NCBI GenBank assembly: GCA_016185465.1
Contig: JACPNO010000031.1
Coordinates: 1 to 64,000, forward strand
From: Candidatus Solibacter usitatus
GTDB taxonomy: Bacteria; Acidobacteriota; Terriglobia; Bryobacterales; Bryobacteraceae
Reading direction: 5' to 3'
Length of the DNA stretch: 64,000 nt
The notes below the pieces were generated by a model. The model was not told the DNA's origin. It saw nothing but the letters and a program-made list of their open reading frames with translations, and did not search any database. Positions 9,028-16,419 of this stretch are shown piece after piece (the stretch's first letter is position 1; each line of letters opens with the position of its first letter). Position numbers and translations under genes: made by a program.

Positions 9028-9316
9028 GATTCACTTAGCCCAGTTTCCATTCGGCGACGCGCCGGGAATGAAAATTCGCCCAGTGTTGGTTGCCTATATC
9101 TCGTCGGTCATTCCGGCTCACCTTCTTCCGAGTGATGTGTTGCTCGATCCCAGGAAACCCGCGTTTAGTTCAACCAATTTGAAGACGCCTTCAGTGCTTC
9201 GGTTGCACAAGCTGGCGACAATTCACACCTCAAGTCTGGTGCGCTACCTAGGTGTGGTGAGTTCCCGAACGCAGGAGAGCGTAACAGATAAACTTAGGAC
9301 TTTGTTGAGCCGGTAA
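9014..9316 (+). CDS. MazF/PemK-family toxin-like endoribonuclease
   Basis: 100 residues from ATG 9014. RGEIHLAQFPFGDAPGMKIR, then PVLV, is the first-strand and loop signature of PemK/MazF/CcdB-fold toxins, and the SDVLLDP, PSVLRLHKLATI and LGVVSS segments follow in the family order. Such toxins cut mRNA at short sequence motifs and are held inactive by the antitoxin encoded just upstream. A longer reading to ATG 8966 lies inside the antitoxin gene and lacks similarity, so it is not used. Length and order fit a complete type II toxin-antitoxin pair; activity is not proven. Confidence 0.8.
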   Translation: MLRGEIHLAQFPFGDAPGMKIRPVLVAYISSVIPAHLLPSDVLLDPRKPAFSSTNLKTPSVLRLHKLATIHTSSLVRYLGVVSSRTQESVTDKLRTLLSR

Positions 9317-9335
9317 GAGTCGGCGCAAGCCGCGT

Positions 9336-9566
9336 CTACGCCACCGGCTGAGGTTTCTTGCCGCGCGTTTTCACGTACTTCTTCTCGAAGCGGTCCACTC
9401 GACCGGCGGTGTCGATCAGCTTCTGCTTGCCGGTGAAGAACGGGTGGCAGTTGGAGCAAATTTCCACGCGGATATCGCCTTTGTGCGTCGACCGCGTCTT
9501 GAACGTGTGGCCGCACGCGCAGATTACATTGATTTCGTTATAAGCAGGGTGAATCCCAGTTTTCAT
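9336..9566 (-). CDS. rpmE: 50S ribosomal protein L31
   Basis: L31 of the large ribosomal subunit, 76 residues starting [20 protein letters not shown]. It is the zinc-binding form: CAC near residue 16 and CSNC near 36 give the four-cysteine site, and [12 protein letters not shown] is the family signature. The open frame extends 24 codons further upstream, but that part lies inside the spacer between the terminator and the gene and has no L31 similarity. The upstream region holds a structured minus-strand transcript ending in an intrinsic terminator about 40 bases before the start codon, so attenuation of rpmE is possible. Confidence 0.96.
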   Translation of the reverse strand: MKTGIHPAYNEINVICACGHTFKTRSTHKGDIRVEICSNCHPFFTGKQKLIDTAGRVDRFEKKYVKTRGKKPQPVA

Positions 9567-9604
9567 GGAAGCGGGAAACCTTTCGGATAAATTCAGTATA
9601 GCAA

Positions 9605-9643
9605 AAAGACGAACCCCCGTGGGCTCCGAAGAGGCCACGGGGG
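9605..9643 (-). terminator. Intrinsic terminator upstream of rpmE
   Basis: Read on the minus strand, CCCCCGTGG (9643-9635) pairs perfectly with CCACGGGGG (9622-9614) across a 12-nt loop and is followed by TTCGTCTTTTT. This is a canonical rho-independent terminator for the small transcript, or an attenuator for rpmE. Confidence 0.8.
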
Positions 9644-9759
9644 CAGGTAGCCTTACGATAAAACCTGAGGCAGTTTGCTTCGCGCGACGAAGCAGCCGGT
9701 CATCAGGAACATGGCCCCGTCACTGATTAACGGGAGCCGGCTACGTTAGAACGGTCGAC

Positions 9760-9798
9760 TCAGCAGTCGGCCACCTCGCGCGGTCTACTATCTATCAT
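9760..9798 (-). CDS. 12-codon leader or mini-protein ORF
   Basis: ATG at 9798 opens a frame encoding MIDSRPREVADC and ending at TGA 9762-9760. It is preceded by an exceptionally strong ribosome-binding sequence 4 bases from its far end to the ATG, so ribosomes should load efficiently. The stop codon sits in a small hairpin (CGACT-GCTG-AGTCG), and the last sense codon is cysteine. Such a short, strongly initiated ORF upstream of stems and a terminator resembles a leader peptide. The peptide itself may have no function. Confidence 0.45.
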   Translation of the reverse strand: MIDSRPREVADC

Positions 9799-9802
9799 TT
9801 TT

Positions 9803-9818
9803 CTGGACCACCTCCTTT
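9803..9818 (-). promoter_or_regulatory. Extended 16-nt Shine-Dalgarno sequence
   Basis: On the minus strand the bases read AAAGGAGGTGGTCCAG. This pairs with all 16 bases of the usual 16S rRNA 3' tail (CUGGAUCACCUCCUUU) with one G-U wobble. Ordinary genes in this window show 4 to 6 matching bases. Such length suggests ribosome capture, blocked escape, or a direct anti-16S role rather than simple initiation. Confidence 0.7.
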
Positions 9819-9833
9819 TTCAGTGATGCCTTC

Positions 9834-9862
9834 ATGGTAAGCACAAGTCGAAAAGCTGTCAA
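9834..9862 (-). promoter_or_regulatory. Sigma-70-like promoter of the small RNA/leader
   Basis: The minus strand has TTGACA (9862-9857), exactly 17 bases, then TACCAT (9839-9834), 6/6 and 4/6 matches to the vegetative consensus. The predicted start point near 9827 places the extended Shine-Dalgarno almost at the 5' end. Confidence 0.6.
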
Positions 9863-9929
9863 GAGAGCGTTTCGGACGCCCGCGGATCGTGTAAATTCCG
9901 CTTGCACGGGCTTCGTATACAATCGATGC

Positions 9930-11132
9930 GTGCATCCCCTGCCGCGGCGCGATGGCACGGACCCGGTCGAGCTCCCTTCCTCATCCAGAGCTCTGTCCGG
10001 CTTCCTGCTCTCGGGACTGCTTTTTGGATTCCTCGGCGCCATTCTGCCCGCCTGGGGCTATCACTCGACCACGGAATTCGGCACAGTCGGGAATTTCTTT
10101 CTGGCGATGGGCGCCGGTGTAGTGATTGGAACCGATCTGGCGGCGCGCCTGCTGCCCCGCCTGCCGCTGATCCGGCTGCTGACGTTTTCCTGCTTCCTGG
10201 CGTGCGCCGCGCTGCTCTATCTGGGACTGATTCCGCCGTTAGCGCATCCGCTGTGGCGCGCCGGCGGCTTGCTGGCCCTGGGATTCGCGGCCGGCTCGCT
10301 CAACACGGCGCTGTTCCAGGCCATCGCTCCGGCCTACGACCGCGATCCGGCGGCGACGGTGAATGTCGGCGGCATCTTTTTCGGACTAGGTTGTCTGCTG
10401 CTCGCCGTTCTGGTGGCGGGAACGTTTTACGCTTACACGCTGCCCAGCATTCTGGTGCTGATTGCCGTGATTCCCGGATTTTTCGCGGTGTGGTATTCGC
10501 GCGGCACTTTTCCGGCGCCGGCGGCGCTGCCGCCTCCCACGCTCGCGCAAACGCTGCAGGACTTTCGCAATTTCAGGGCGGTGCTGTTCGCACTGCTGCT
10601 GTTTTTCCAATTCGGCAACGAGTGGTCCATTGCCGGATGGCTGCCGATCTTCCTGATTCGCAGGCTGGGCGTGAGCCCGAGCGCATCGCTGGTCATGCTG
10701 GCGATGTACTGGCTTTTTCTGCTTCTGGGGCGCTTGGCGGCCGTGGGCTTGCTGCCGCGCATCCGCCATGGGCGCCTTCTGGTGATGAGCGCCGGCGCGG
10801 CGCTCTTCGGCTGCGTCATCCTGCTTGCGACCAACAACATGCCGGGCGCGGTGGTGGGGCTGTTTCTGGTGGGCGGCGGGTTTGCGACTATTTATCCGCT
10901 GGCGACAGAGCGCATCGGGCACCGCTTCCGCTATTCGCATCCGGCGCGCTTCAGCGGCATTTTTTCGCTGGCGCTGACCGGAGGAATGACGGCGCCCTGG
11001 CTTTTGGGACACGCCGCGCAAATTTGGGGAGTGGGCGTGGTGATGGGGTTCCCCCTGATCGGGACCTGCCTGGTGTTTGCACTGATCCTGCTGATTTGGC
11101 TGGAAGCGAAGTTGTCGGGCGATGCCGGGTAG
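9930..11132 (+). CDS. Major facilitator superfamily (MFS) transporter
   Basis: About 400 residues, almost entirely hydrophobic, with the alternating membrane segments expected for a 12-helix MFS permease in the inner membrane. Visible segments include GFLLSGLLFGFLGAILPAWG, FLAMGAGVVIGTDLAARLLP and LVGGGFATIYPLATERI near the C-terminus. The layout resembles sugar-type (FucP-like) carriers, but the substrate cannot be called. An open frame reaches back to 9834, but that part is Arg-rich and overlaps the divergent small-RNA promoter, so GTG 9930 is taken. A TATACA sequence at 9916-9921 is a possible -10, which would leave almost no 5' leader. Confidence 0.82.
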   Translation: MHPLPRRDGTDPVELPSSSRALSGFLLSGLLFGFLGAILPAWGYHSTTEFGTVGNFFLAMGAGVVIGTDLAARLLPRLPLIRLLTFSCFLACAALLYLGLIPPLAHPLWRAGGLLALGFAAGSLNTALFQAIAPAYDRDPAATVNVGGIFFGLGCLLLAVLVAGTFYAYTLPSILVLIAVIPGFFAVWYSRGTFPAPAALPPPTLAQTLQDFRNFRAVLFALLLFFQFGNEWSIAGWLPIFLIRRLGVSPSASLVMLAMYWLFLLLGRLAAVGLLPRIRHGRLLVMSAGAALFGCVILLATNNMPGAVVGLFLVGGGFATIYPLATERIGHRFRYSHPARFSGIFSLALTGGMTAPWLLGHAAQIWGVGVVMGFPLIGTCLVFALILLIWLEAKLSGDAG

Positions 11133-11155
11133 TGCGTAAGTCTGTTTCCCTTCAG

Positions 11156-11440
11156 TTAGAAGACACCGAATCCCCAAGCAATGACGAGCAAACCGATAGT
11201 TGAGAGCCACCAAAGAATGTAGACCTTCCTCAAAAGCTGTCCGCTCGGACATAGCCTGGTGTATTCGCGGTGGAGCCGCTTGGTCTTTTGCCAATACCAA
11301 ACTAACTCACCGAACTGGCTGTCTAGCGACAGCTTTTTGTTGACCTCTTCCACCATCTGCAAACTAGCGATGGACGACTGCACACTAAAAACCGATACAC
11401 ACACGAGTGCAAGGATGCCGACAATGATCCGGGGAGTCAT
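11156..11440 (-). CDS. Small hypothetical membrane protein
   Basis: 94 residues with a signal-anchor-like helix at 5-26 (IIVGILALVCVSVFSVQSSI) and a second helix at 73-92 (VYILWWLSTIGLLVIAWGF). Between them is a charged stretch containing WYWQKTKRLHREYTRLC. No family is recognised. The composition is less GC-rich than its neighbours and no Shine-Dalgarno is visible, so it could be a foreign or fortuitous frame. The hydrophobic pattern is the main support. Confidence 0.5.
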   Translation of the reverse strand: MTPRIIVGILALVCVSVFSVQSSIASLQMVEEVNKKLSLDSQFGELVWYWQKTKRLHREYTRLCPSGQLLRKVYILWWLSTIGLLVIAWGFGVF

Positions 11441-11527
11441 GTCAGTGTTTCGTTTTTACAAGCTGACCCGGGATCATGCAAGAACCGCTCCTTCCACTCG
11501 CGGCTCTGTTAGAATTTTAGTGACGCT

Positions 11528-11755
11528 ATGCCAATCTACGAATATCAGTGCGAGGAATGCGGCAACAAGTTCGAAAAGCTAGTGCGGCGCGCTGCTGAAG
11601 CCGCGGACATGGGCTGCCCATCTTGCGGCCAGAAGCACGTCACGCAGCAGTTCTCGACCTTCGCGGCGCGGGCAAACGGGAGCCAGGCGAGCCAATCGCT
11701 GCCCGCCTGTCCGGGTGGAATGTGCCGCACACCCGATGTGTGCGGCCGTAATTGA
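11528..11755 (+). CDS. FmdB-family zinc ribbon protein
   Basis: 75 residues beginning MPIYEYQCEECGNKFEKLV, the standard opening of the FmdB putative regulatory family. Two CxxC pairs (CEEC and CPSC, about 8-11 and 31-34) form a zinc ribbon, and a flexible tail with further cysteines (CPGGMCRTPDVC) follows. FmdB proteins are widespread small zinc proteins first linked to formamidase/amidase gene regulation; the biochemical role is unclear. TAGAAT at 11510-11515 is a possible -10. Confidence 0.9.
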   Translation: MPIYEYQCEECGNKFEKLVRRAAEAADMGCPSCGQKHVTQQFSTFAARANGSQASQSLPACPGGMCRTPDVCGRN

Positions 11756-11763
11756 CGCTGCTA

Positions 11764-13875
11764 CTACTCTACCGGGGTCGCGGACTTCAGCTTTTCGCGC
11801 TGCTCGCGTAGCACGGCTTTGCGGCTGAGCTTGATCTTGTTGCCCTCGAGGGCCAAGACTTTGACCAGAATCTGGTCGCCTTCCTTCAGCTCATCGCGAA
11901 CTTCCTTGACCCGGTTCTCGGCGATCTCGCTGATGTGCAGCAAACCGTCGGTGCCTGGGAAGATTTCGACAAACGCGCCAAAATCAACCAGCCGGACCAC
12001 TTTGCCCAGATAGGTTTTGCCCACCTCGGCCACGGCCGTGATGTCGGAAATAATGCGGATGGCTTTCTCGGCGGAGGCGCCGTCGGCGGAAGCAATATGG
12101 ATCGTGCCATCGTCTTCCACGTCGATTTTGACGCCGGTCTGCTCGATGATGCCGCGAATCACTTTGCCACCGGGCCCAATGACGTCGCGAATCTTATCGG
12201 TCGGAATGTGCATGGTGTAAATGCGTGGCGCGTAGATGGAAAGCGCCTTGCGCGGCTCCGCCAGAGCGGCCTGCATTTTATCCAGAATATGCAGCCGTCC
12301 GCGGCGCGCCTGATCGAGGGCTTCCTTCATGATGGCGGTGGTGATGTTAGGCACCTTGATGTCCATCTGAAGGCCCGTAATGCCCTCTTTGGTGCCGGCG
12401 ACTTTGAAATCCATGTCGCCGTAATGATCTTCGGCGCCGGCGATGTCGGTGAGAATGGCGTATTTGTCGCCTTCCTTTACCAGGCCCATAGCCACGCCGC
12501 CGACGGCCGCGGTAAGCGGCACGCCGCCATCCATCAACGCTAAACTGGCGCCGCAGACCGAAGCCATTGACGACGATCCATTGGATTCCAGAATGTCGCT
12601 GACCACGCGCAGCGTGTAGGGAAATACCGTATCGGCCGGAATCATCGGCAATATGGAACGCTCGGCAAGCGCGCCGTGCCCGATTTCGCGGCGTCCGGCT
12701 CCGCGCATGAAGCCGACTTCGCCCACGCTGAACGGCGGGAAATTGTAATGCAGCATGAAGCGCTTGGAAGGCGCTTCACCGGGCTCGAGCAGTTCAATCC
12801 GCTGCTCATCGTCTTTGGTTCCCAGAGTGACAGTCACCAGCGCCTGGGTTTCGCCGCGCGTGAAAATGGCGGAGCCGTGAGTGCGCGGCAGCACGCCGGT
12901 TTCGATGGTGATATTGCGCACTTCGTCGAACTTGCGGCCGTCGGGACGGCGCTTGTCCTTCAGCATCTGGTCGCGGAAGATGCGCTCTTTGAGAACATCG
13001 TACAGCTCGGCCGCCTCGGCTCTGCTTTCTTCCGGCAGAGCCTCGATCATCGTCTTCTTGATCTCGGAAATCTTGGCGTAGCTTTCCAGCTTGGGGTATT
13101 TCTTGGTGTCCATCGCATCGGTGAGCGCGGTGCGCACTTTACCGGCGATCTCGTCGAACAGCGTCTGATTGATGGCCGGCGGCGTGTACTCGCGCTTGGT
13201 CTTGCCGATCTCCTTCACCATCTTGCCAATCACGGTGGCGATCTTCTTGCAGCAATCGTGGCCGAATTCGATGGCCGCGAGCACTTCCTGTTCGGAGGCC
13301 TGCTGAGCAGCGGCTTCCACCATCACGATGCCGCCTTCGGTGCCGGCGACGATGATGTTGAGCTTGGATTCGCGCGTCTCGTTATAAGTCGGGTTGGCGA
13401 CGTACGCTCCGTTCACCAGGCCAACGCGAACACCGGCCAGCACATGATGAAAAGGAATATCGGAGATGGCGAGCGCTGCGCCTGCGCCGACGATGGCCAG
13501 GCTTGAGGGATCGTGTTCCGGATCGGCCGAAAGAACCATGGCGATGATCTGGGTTTCACAGAGATAGCCTTCAGGGAACAACGGACGAATGGGACGGTCG
13601 ATCAGGCGGCAGGTGAGGACTTCCTTTTCCGAAAGGCGTCCTTCGCGCTTGATGAAGCCGCCGGGAATTTTGCCGGCCGCGTAAGTGTATTCGCGATAGT
13701 CGACAGTCAGCGGGAAAAAGCCCGCGTTGGGTTTAGGGGCTTCGGCGGCGCAAGCCGTGACCAGCACGACTGAATCGCCGGAACGAACCAGTACCGAACC
13801 GTTTGCCTGGCGGGCCACTCTGCCCGTTTCCAAGGTGATTTTACGGCCGTTTAAATCTACTTCAAATGTCTGCAT
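11764..13875 (-). CDS. pnp: Polyribonucleotide nucleotidyltransferase (PNPase)
   Basis: Phosphorolytic 3'-5' exoribonuclease that turns over mRNA, working as a trimer and in degradosomes. All domains are present over 703 residues: first RNase PH core, an alpha-helical linker, the second core (RPDGRKFDEVRNI, HGSAIFTRGETQAL) with the catalytic acidic patch ILTDIAGAEDHYGDMDFK, a KH domain with RDVIGPGGKVIRGI, and an S1 domain (YLGKVVRLVDFGAFVEIFPG) with a Lys-rich tail. GGAGG precedes the ATG. It follows rpsO with 125 bases between, as in many bacteria, where pnp autoregulates through its leader; the spacer holds a CCGGGCCCGG palindrome. Confidence 0.98.
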   Translation of the reverse strand: MQTFEVDLNGRKITLETGRVARQANGSVLVRSGDSVVLVTACAAEAPKPNAGFFPLTVDYREYTYAAGKIPGGFIKREGRLSEKEVLTCRLIDRPIRPLFPEGYLCETQIIAMVLSADPEHDPSSLAIVGAGAALAISDIPFHHVLAGVRVGLVNGAYVANPTYNETRESKLNIIVAGTEGGIVMVEAAAQQASEQEVLAAIEFGHDCCKKIATVIGKMVKEIGKTKREYTPPAINQTLFDEIAGKVRTALTDAMDTKKYPKLESYAKISEIKKTMIEALPEESRAEAAELYDVLKERIFRDQMLKDKRRPDGRKFDEVRNITIETGVLPRTHGSAIFTRGETQALVTVTLGTKDDEQRIELLEPGEAPSKRFMLHYNFPPFSVGEVGFMRGAGRREIGHGALAERSILPMIPADTVFPYTLRVVSDILESNGSSSMASVCGASLALMDGGVPLTAAVGGVAMGLVKEGDKYAILTDIAGAEDHYGDMDFKVAGTKEGITGLQMDIKVPNITTAIMKEALDQARRGRLHILDKMQAALAEPRKALSIYAPRIYTMHIPTDKIRDVIGPGGKVIRGIIEQTGVKIDVEDDGTIHIASADGASAEKAIRIISDITAVAEVGKTYLGKVVRLVDFGAFVEIFPGTDGLLHISEIAENRVKEVRDELKEGDQILVKVLALEGNKIKLSRKAVLREQREKLKSATPVE

Positions 13876-14000
13876 GTTGGAAAAACCTCCATCAGCGCGG
13901 GCACCGGGCCCGGCTGGTTTCTTTACTGAGAGGGAGTTGACAGGGTTGGCGGAAGGTCCTGAAACTGGATCGGCGCTTTGCCGTTCCTCACAAAGAACCC

Positions 14001-14270
14001 CTAATGACGAATGGCGAGCTTTTGCAGAACGCCTTGATAGCGCTCCGGGCTGTTGTTTTTTAAGTACGTCAGCAGCCTGCGTCTCTTGGCGACCATGGTA
14101 AGAAGTCCCTTGCGGGAGGCATGGTCTTTCTTGTGTGTCTTGAAATGCTCCGTCAGTTGAGCTAGGCGCCCGCTTAGAAGAGCAATCTGAACTTCAGGCG
14201 AGCCGGTATCGGATTTGTGGGTCTGATTGCTGGTCAGAATCTGACGTTTTGCGTCTGTCGCCAATGCCAT
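14001..14270 (-). CDS. rpsO: 30S ribosomal protein S15
   Basis: S15 binds the central domain of 16S rRNA and helps form the subunit bridge. 89 residues from ATG 14270, the normal length. The family signature runs through [37 protein letters not shown] and [16 protein letters not shown] longer frame upstream lacks similarity. AAGGAG lies upstream of the start. It is the first gene of the rpsO-pnp pair. Confidence 0.98.
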   Translation of the reverse strand: MALATDAKRQILTSNQTHKSDTGSPEVQIALLSGRLAQLTEHFKTHKKDHASRKGLLTMVAKRRRLLTYLKNNSPERYQGVLQKLAIRH

Positions 14271-14414
14271 TCTTGAGGGTACTGCTCCTTGTCTTCTCTT
14301 TATCTCGATTTTGGTTACCGAATCAGCATAACACAACCGGCGGGCCGGGCGCGAGGAGTCACCGTATGGAGACCCGGCGGGCGCGATATGATCTGAGTAA
14401 GGAGACTCACCGCC

Positions 14415-14699
14415 ATGAAGCGCACCATGAATATCGCCTTAACCCTTGCCGCCGGATTGCTGGGAGGCCTGCTTTCCCGTTACCTGGCGCCTTCTCCGGC
14501 TTTTGCGCAGACGCAAGCCCCGGTGCCTGTCCCGCGGGAGGTCCGGGCGCAAAGCTTCATCCTGGTGAACAAAGAAGGCAAGCCCCTGGGGCGCATCGGA
14601 TTCGATTCTGACGGCCTGCCGGTGATTACGCTGGTGGACGAGGATGGCCGCACCTTGTGGAGCACCAAGGCCTCACTGCTGTTGCAGTCCAGCAAATAG
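14415..14699 (+). CDS. Small secreted hypothetical protein
   Basis: 94 residues. Residues 1-32 look like a cleavable signal peptide ([20 protein letters not shown], ending AFAQ). The mature part contains [20 protein letters not shown] and a second strand-rich repeat, [20 protein letters not shown], resembling short beta-hairpin repeats seen in exported acidobacterial proteins. AAGGAG is placed 10 bases before the ATG, and TATGAT at 14387-14392 may be the -10. No function can be assigned. Confidence 0.7.
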   Translation: MKRTMNIALTLAAGLLGGLLSRYLAPSPAFAQTQAPVPVPREVRAQSFILVNKEGKPLGRIGFDSDGLPVITLVDEDGRTLWSTKASLLLQSSK

Positions 14700-14704
14700 G
14701 GGCG

Positions 14705-15172
14705 TCAGAACACAGCGAAGCAGAAGACCTGGTTCGATCCGCCGGGCGAGATTGAGTACTCGCCATTCTCCAGCGTTTCGTCGACTTCCAGCCGATAGAC
14801 GCTTTCGCCCAGCGGGTGGATGGACAGCCGGATCGGACGGGCCGTCTTGCGTTTCTTGCGGGAGAACGTCACCTCGCGGCGGCCGTTTTTCACTTCCAGG
14901 CGGTAGAGCTCGAACTTTTCGGGCTGCAGTTTGTCGGCTTGCAGCAGGAAAATGGGGCTGGCGAGCGGAGTCTTCACCGGAGAGGCGGCTCCGGCGATGA
15001 CGTAGATGATGTCGTCCTTCTTCCCCTCCTCGCGCGCTTCGCCGGCTTCGGTGGGAACCAGATTGTTGGCGTGCACCAGATACGGCAAGTCGGGCTTGGG
15101 CGGCAAAGTGCCGGTGTATTTCTGGGCGATCAGGGCAGTACAGGCTAACAGGGCAACCAGGACCAGGCGCAT
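14705..15172 (-). CDS. Secreted hypothetical protein
   Basis: 155 residues with a signal peptide at 1-16 (MRLVLVALLACTALIA). The mature part begins KYTGTLPPKPDLPYLVHANN and continues with alternating strand-forming segments (FELYRLEVKNGRREVTFSRK, ESVYRLEVDETLENGEYSIS), suggesting a beta-sandwich. The pattern fits an extracytoplasmic accessory protein; I recognise no family. It follows the 51-residue zinc-type protein by 15 bases on the same strand, so the two are probably one operon. Confidence 0.68.
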   Translation of the reverse strand: MRLVLVALLACTALIAQKYTGTLPPKPDLPYLVHANNLVPTEAGEAREEGKKDDIIYVIAGAASPVKTPLASPIFLLQADKLQPEKFELYRLEVKNGRREVTFSRKKRKTARPIRLSIHPLGESVYRLEVDETLENGEYSISPGGSNQVFCFAVF

Positions 15173-15187
15173 GAGGAGATTATCGCG

Positions 15188-15343
15188 CTAGGCCGGCTCT
15201 TCTTCCTCTGCAGATTTTTCCGCGGTGGCGGATTCGAGATCTTCGGCTTCGAAGATTTGGCGGCAATCCAGGCACTCGACGTAGTCCACGCCATCGCGTC
15301 TGGCGATGAGCTCGGTGCGCTGATGCGAACATGGGGGCTGCAT
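15188..15343 (-). CDS. 51-residue zinc-knuckle-like small protein
   Basis: Starts MQPPCSHQRTELIARRDGVD and has CLDC at 24-27 plus Cys5 and His7, giving four possible zinc ligands, followed by a strongly acidic Glu-rich tail. The frame is supported by a TTGACA-16-TAGAAT promoter whose start point lies about 11 bases before the ATG, and by a downstream secreted-protein gene. It may be a small zinc-ribbon adaptor; no named family is recognised. Another frame over the same bases is arginine-rich and unlikely to be used. Confidence 0.68.
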   Translation of the reverse strand: MQPPCSHQRTELIARRDGVDYVECLDCRQIFEAEDLESATAEKSAEEEEPA

Positions 15344-15360
15344 AGAGCCAGATTGGTCTT

Positions 15361-15388
15361 ATTCTAATCATGCCAGTGGCCTTGTCAA
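15361..15388 (-). promoter_or_regulatory. Sigma-70-like promoter of the small zinc protein operon
   Basis: The minus strand shows TTGACA (15388-15383), 16 bases, then TAGAAT (15366-15361): 6/6 and 5/6 consensus. The predicted start near 15354 leaves an 11-base leader without a clear Shine-Dalgarno. Confidence 0.6.
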
Positions 15389-15447
15389 GGGGGTATTTGC
15401 CAGAGAACCCCCGTAGTTAACGTTTCTCCGGGTTACAATTCCCTTGA

Positions 15448-16419
15448 ATGCCCTTTCCGACGCATCGAATGCGCCGCCTCCGCTCGAGTGAACCCATGCG
15501 CCGGCTGGTGCGCGAGACCCATCTGGCGGCATCGCAACTCATCCTGCCCTTGTTTGTGACAGCAGGGGAAGGCGTGCGCCGCGAGATATCGTCGATGCCC
15601 GGCCATTGCCAGCTATCCATCGACCAACTGGTGATCGAATGCGCCGAGGCGGCCAAGCTGGGCCTGGGCGGCGTGATTCTTTTCGGCCTGCCGGAGAGCA
15701 AGGACGATGCGGCCTCGGGCGCCTATGCGGAGGACGGCATTGTGCAAAACGCCCTGCGCGCGGTGAAGCGTGAAGTGCCGGACTTGCTCGCGGTCACCGA
15801 TGTCTGCAATTGCGAATACACCAGCCACGGCCATTGCGGCAAGATCGTTGCGGGCGAGGTCGATAACGACGCCACCCTGCAGTGGCTGGCGAAGACGGCG
15901 GTGTCTCACGCGCGCGCCGGGGCCGATATCGTAGCGCCCTCCGACATGATGGACGGCCGTGTGGCGGCGATTCGCCAGGCGCTCGACGGCGCGGGATTTC
16001 AGAATACGCCGATTCTCTCCTACGCGGCCAAGTTCGCCTCGGTCTTCTACGGACCGTTTCGGGAAGCGGCGGAATCGACGCCGCAGTTTGGCGACCGGCG
16101 CAGCTATCAGATGGACCCAGCCAACGGGCGCGAAGCCATGCGGGAAATCGAGCTCGATCTGGACGAAGGCGCTGACATGATCATGATTAAGCCTGCTCTG
16201 CCCTATCTGGACCTGATCTGGCAGGCGCGCCAGCGCTTCGATGTGCCTATCGCGGCATACCAGGTGAGCGGCGAGTTCGCCATGATTGAAGCGGCGGCGC
16301 GCAATGGCTGGATCGATCACGATCGCGCCATGATGGAGTCGCTGATTGCCATACGGCGCGCGGGCGCCGATGTCATCATTTCGTATTTTGCGAAGCCCGC
16401 GGCGCGGCTGTTACAGTGA
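15448..16419 (+). CDS. hemB: Porphobilinogen synthase (delta-aminolevulinic acid dehydratase)
   Basis: Condenses two 5-aminolevulinate molecules to porphobilinogen in tetrapyrrole synthesis. 323 residues, normal for the family. The Zn-binding cysteine cluster [14 protein letters not shown] is at about 119-132, marking the zinc-dependent type. The two active-site lysines are in [14 protein letters not shown] (near 195) and [11 protein letters not shown] (near 248). The N-terminus ([18 protein letters not shown]) is typical. The TGA overlaps the GTG of the transketolase gene by 4 bases (GTGA), so the two are co-translated. Confidence 0.97.
   Translation: MPFPTHRMRRLRSSEPMRRLVRETHLAASQLILPLFVTAGEGVRREISSMPGHCQLSIDQLVIECAEAAKLGLGGVILFGLPESKDDAASGAYAEDGIVQNALRAVKREVPDLLAVTDVCNCEYTSHGHCGKIVAGEVDNDATLQWLAKTAVSHARAGADIVAPSDMMDGRVAAIRQALDGAGFQNTPILSYAAKFASVFYGPFREAAESTPQFGDRRSYQMDPANGREAMREIELDLDEGADMIMIKPALPYLDLIWQARQRFDVPIAAYQVSGEFAMIEAAARNGWIDHDRAMMESLIAIRRAGADVIISYFAKPAARLLQ

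Larger units (their letters stand above)
9605..9827 (-). ncRNA. Putative structured small RNA or rpmE leader with mini-ORF
   Basis: A self-contained unit is visible on the minus strand. A TTGACA-17-TACCAT promoter (9862-9834) predicts a 5' end near 9827. Within 10 bases comes a 16-nt extended Shine-Dalgarno (9818-9803), then a 12-codon ORF (9798-9760). Next are about 110 nt with stems: CGACT/AGTCG around the ORF stop; GTAGCCGG (9744-9737) with CCGGCTGC (9699-9692); and GCTTCG/CGAAGC. A 9-bp terminator with a T run ends it. GTAGCC can instead pair with GGCTAC (9652-9647), giving two exclusive folds. It could be an independent RNA or an attenuator for rpmE. I do not recognise the family. Confidence 0.55.

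Noticed and set aside
9605-9827. tRNA or tmRNA gene
   Set aside because: No cloverleaf, no CCA end, and no tag-peptide layout; the terminator and mini-ORF fit a leader or small RNA better.
9902-11203. 433-codon plus frame overlapping the MFS gene
   Set aside because: Arginine-rich with no hydrophobic helices, while the other frame shows a full transporter pattern.
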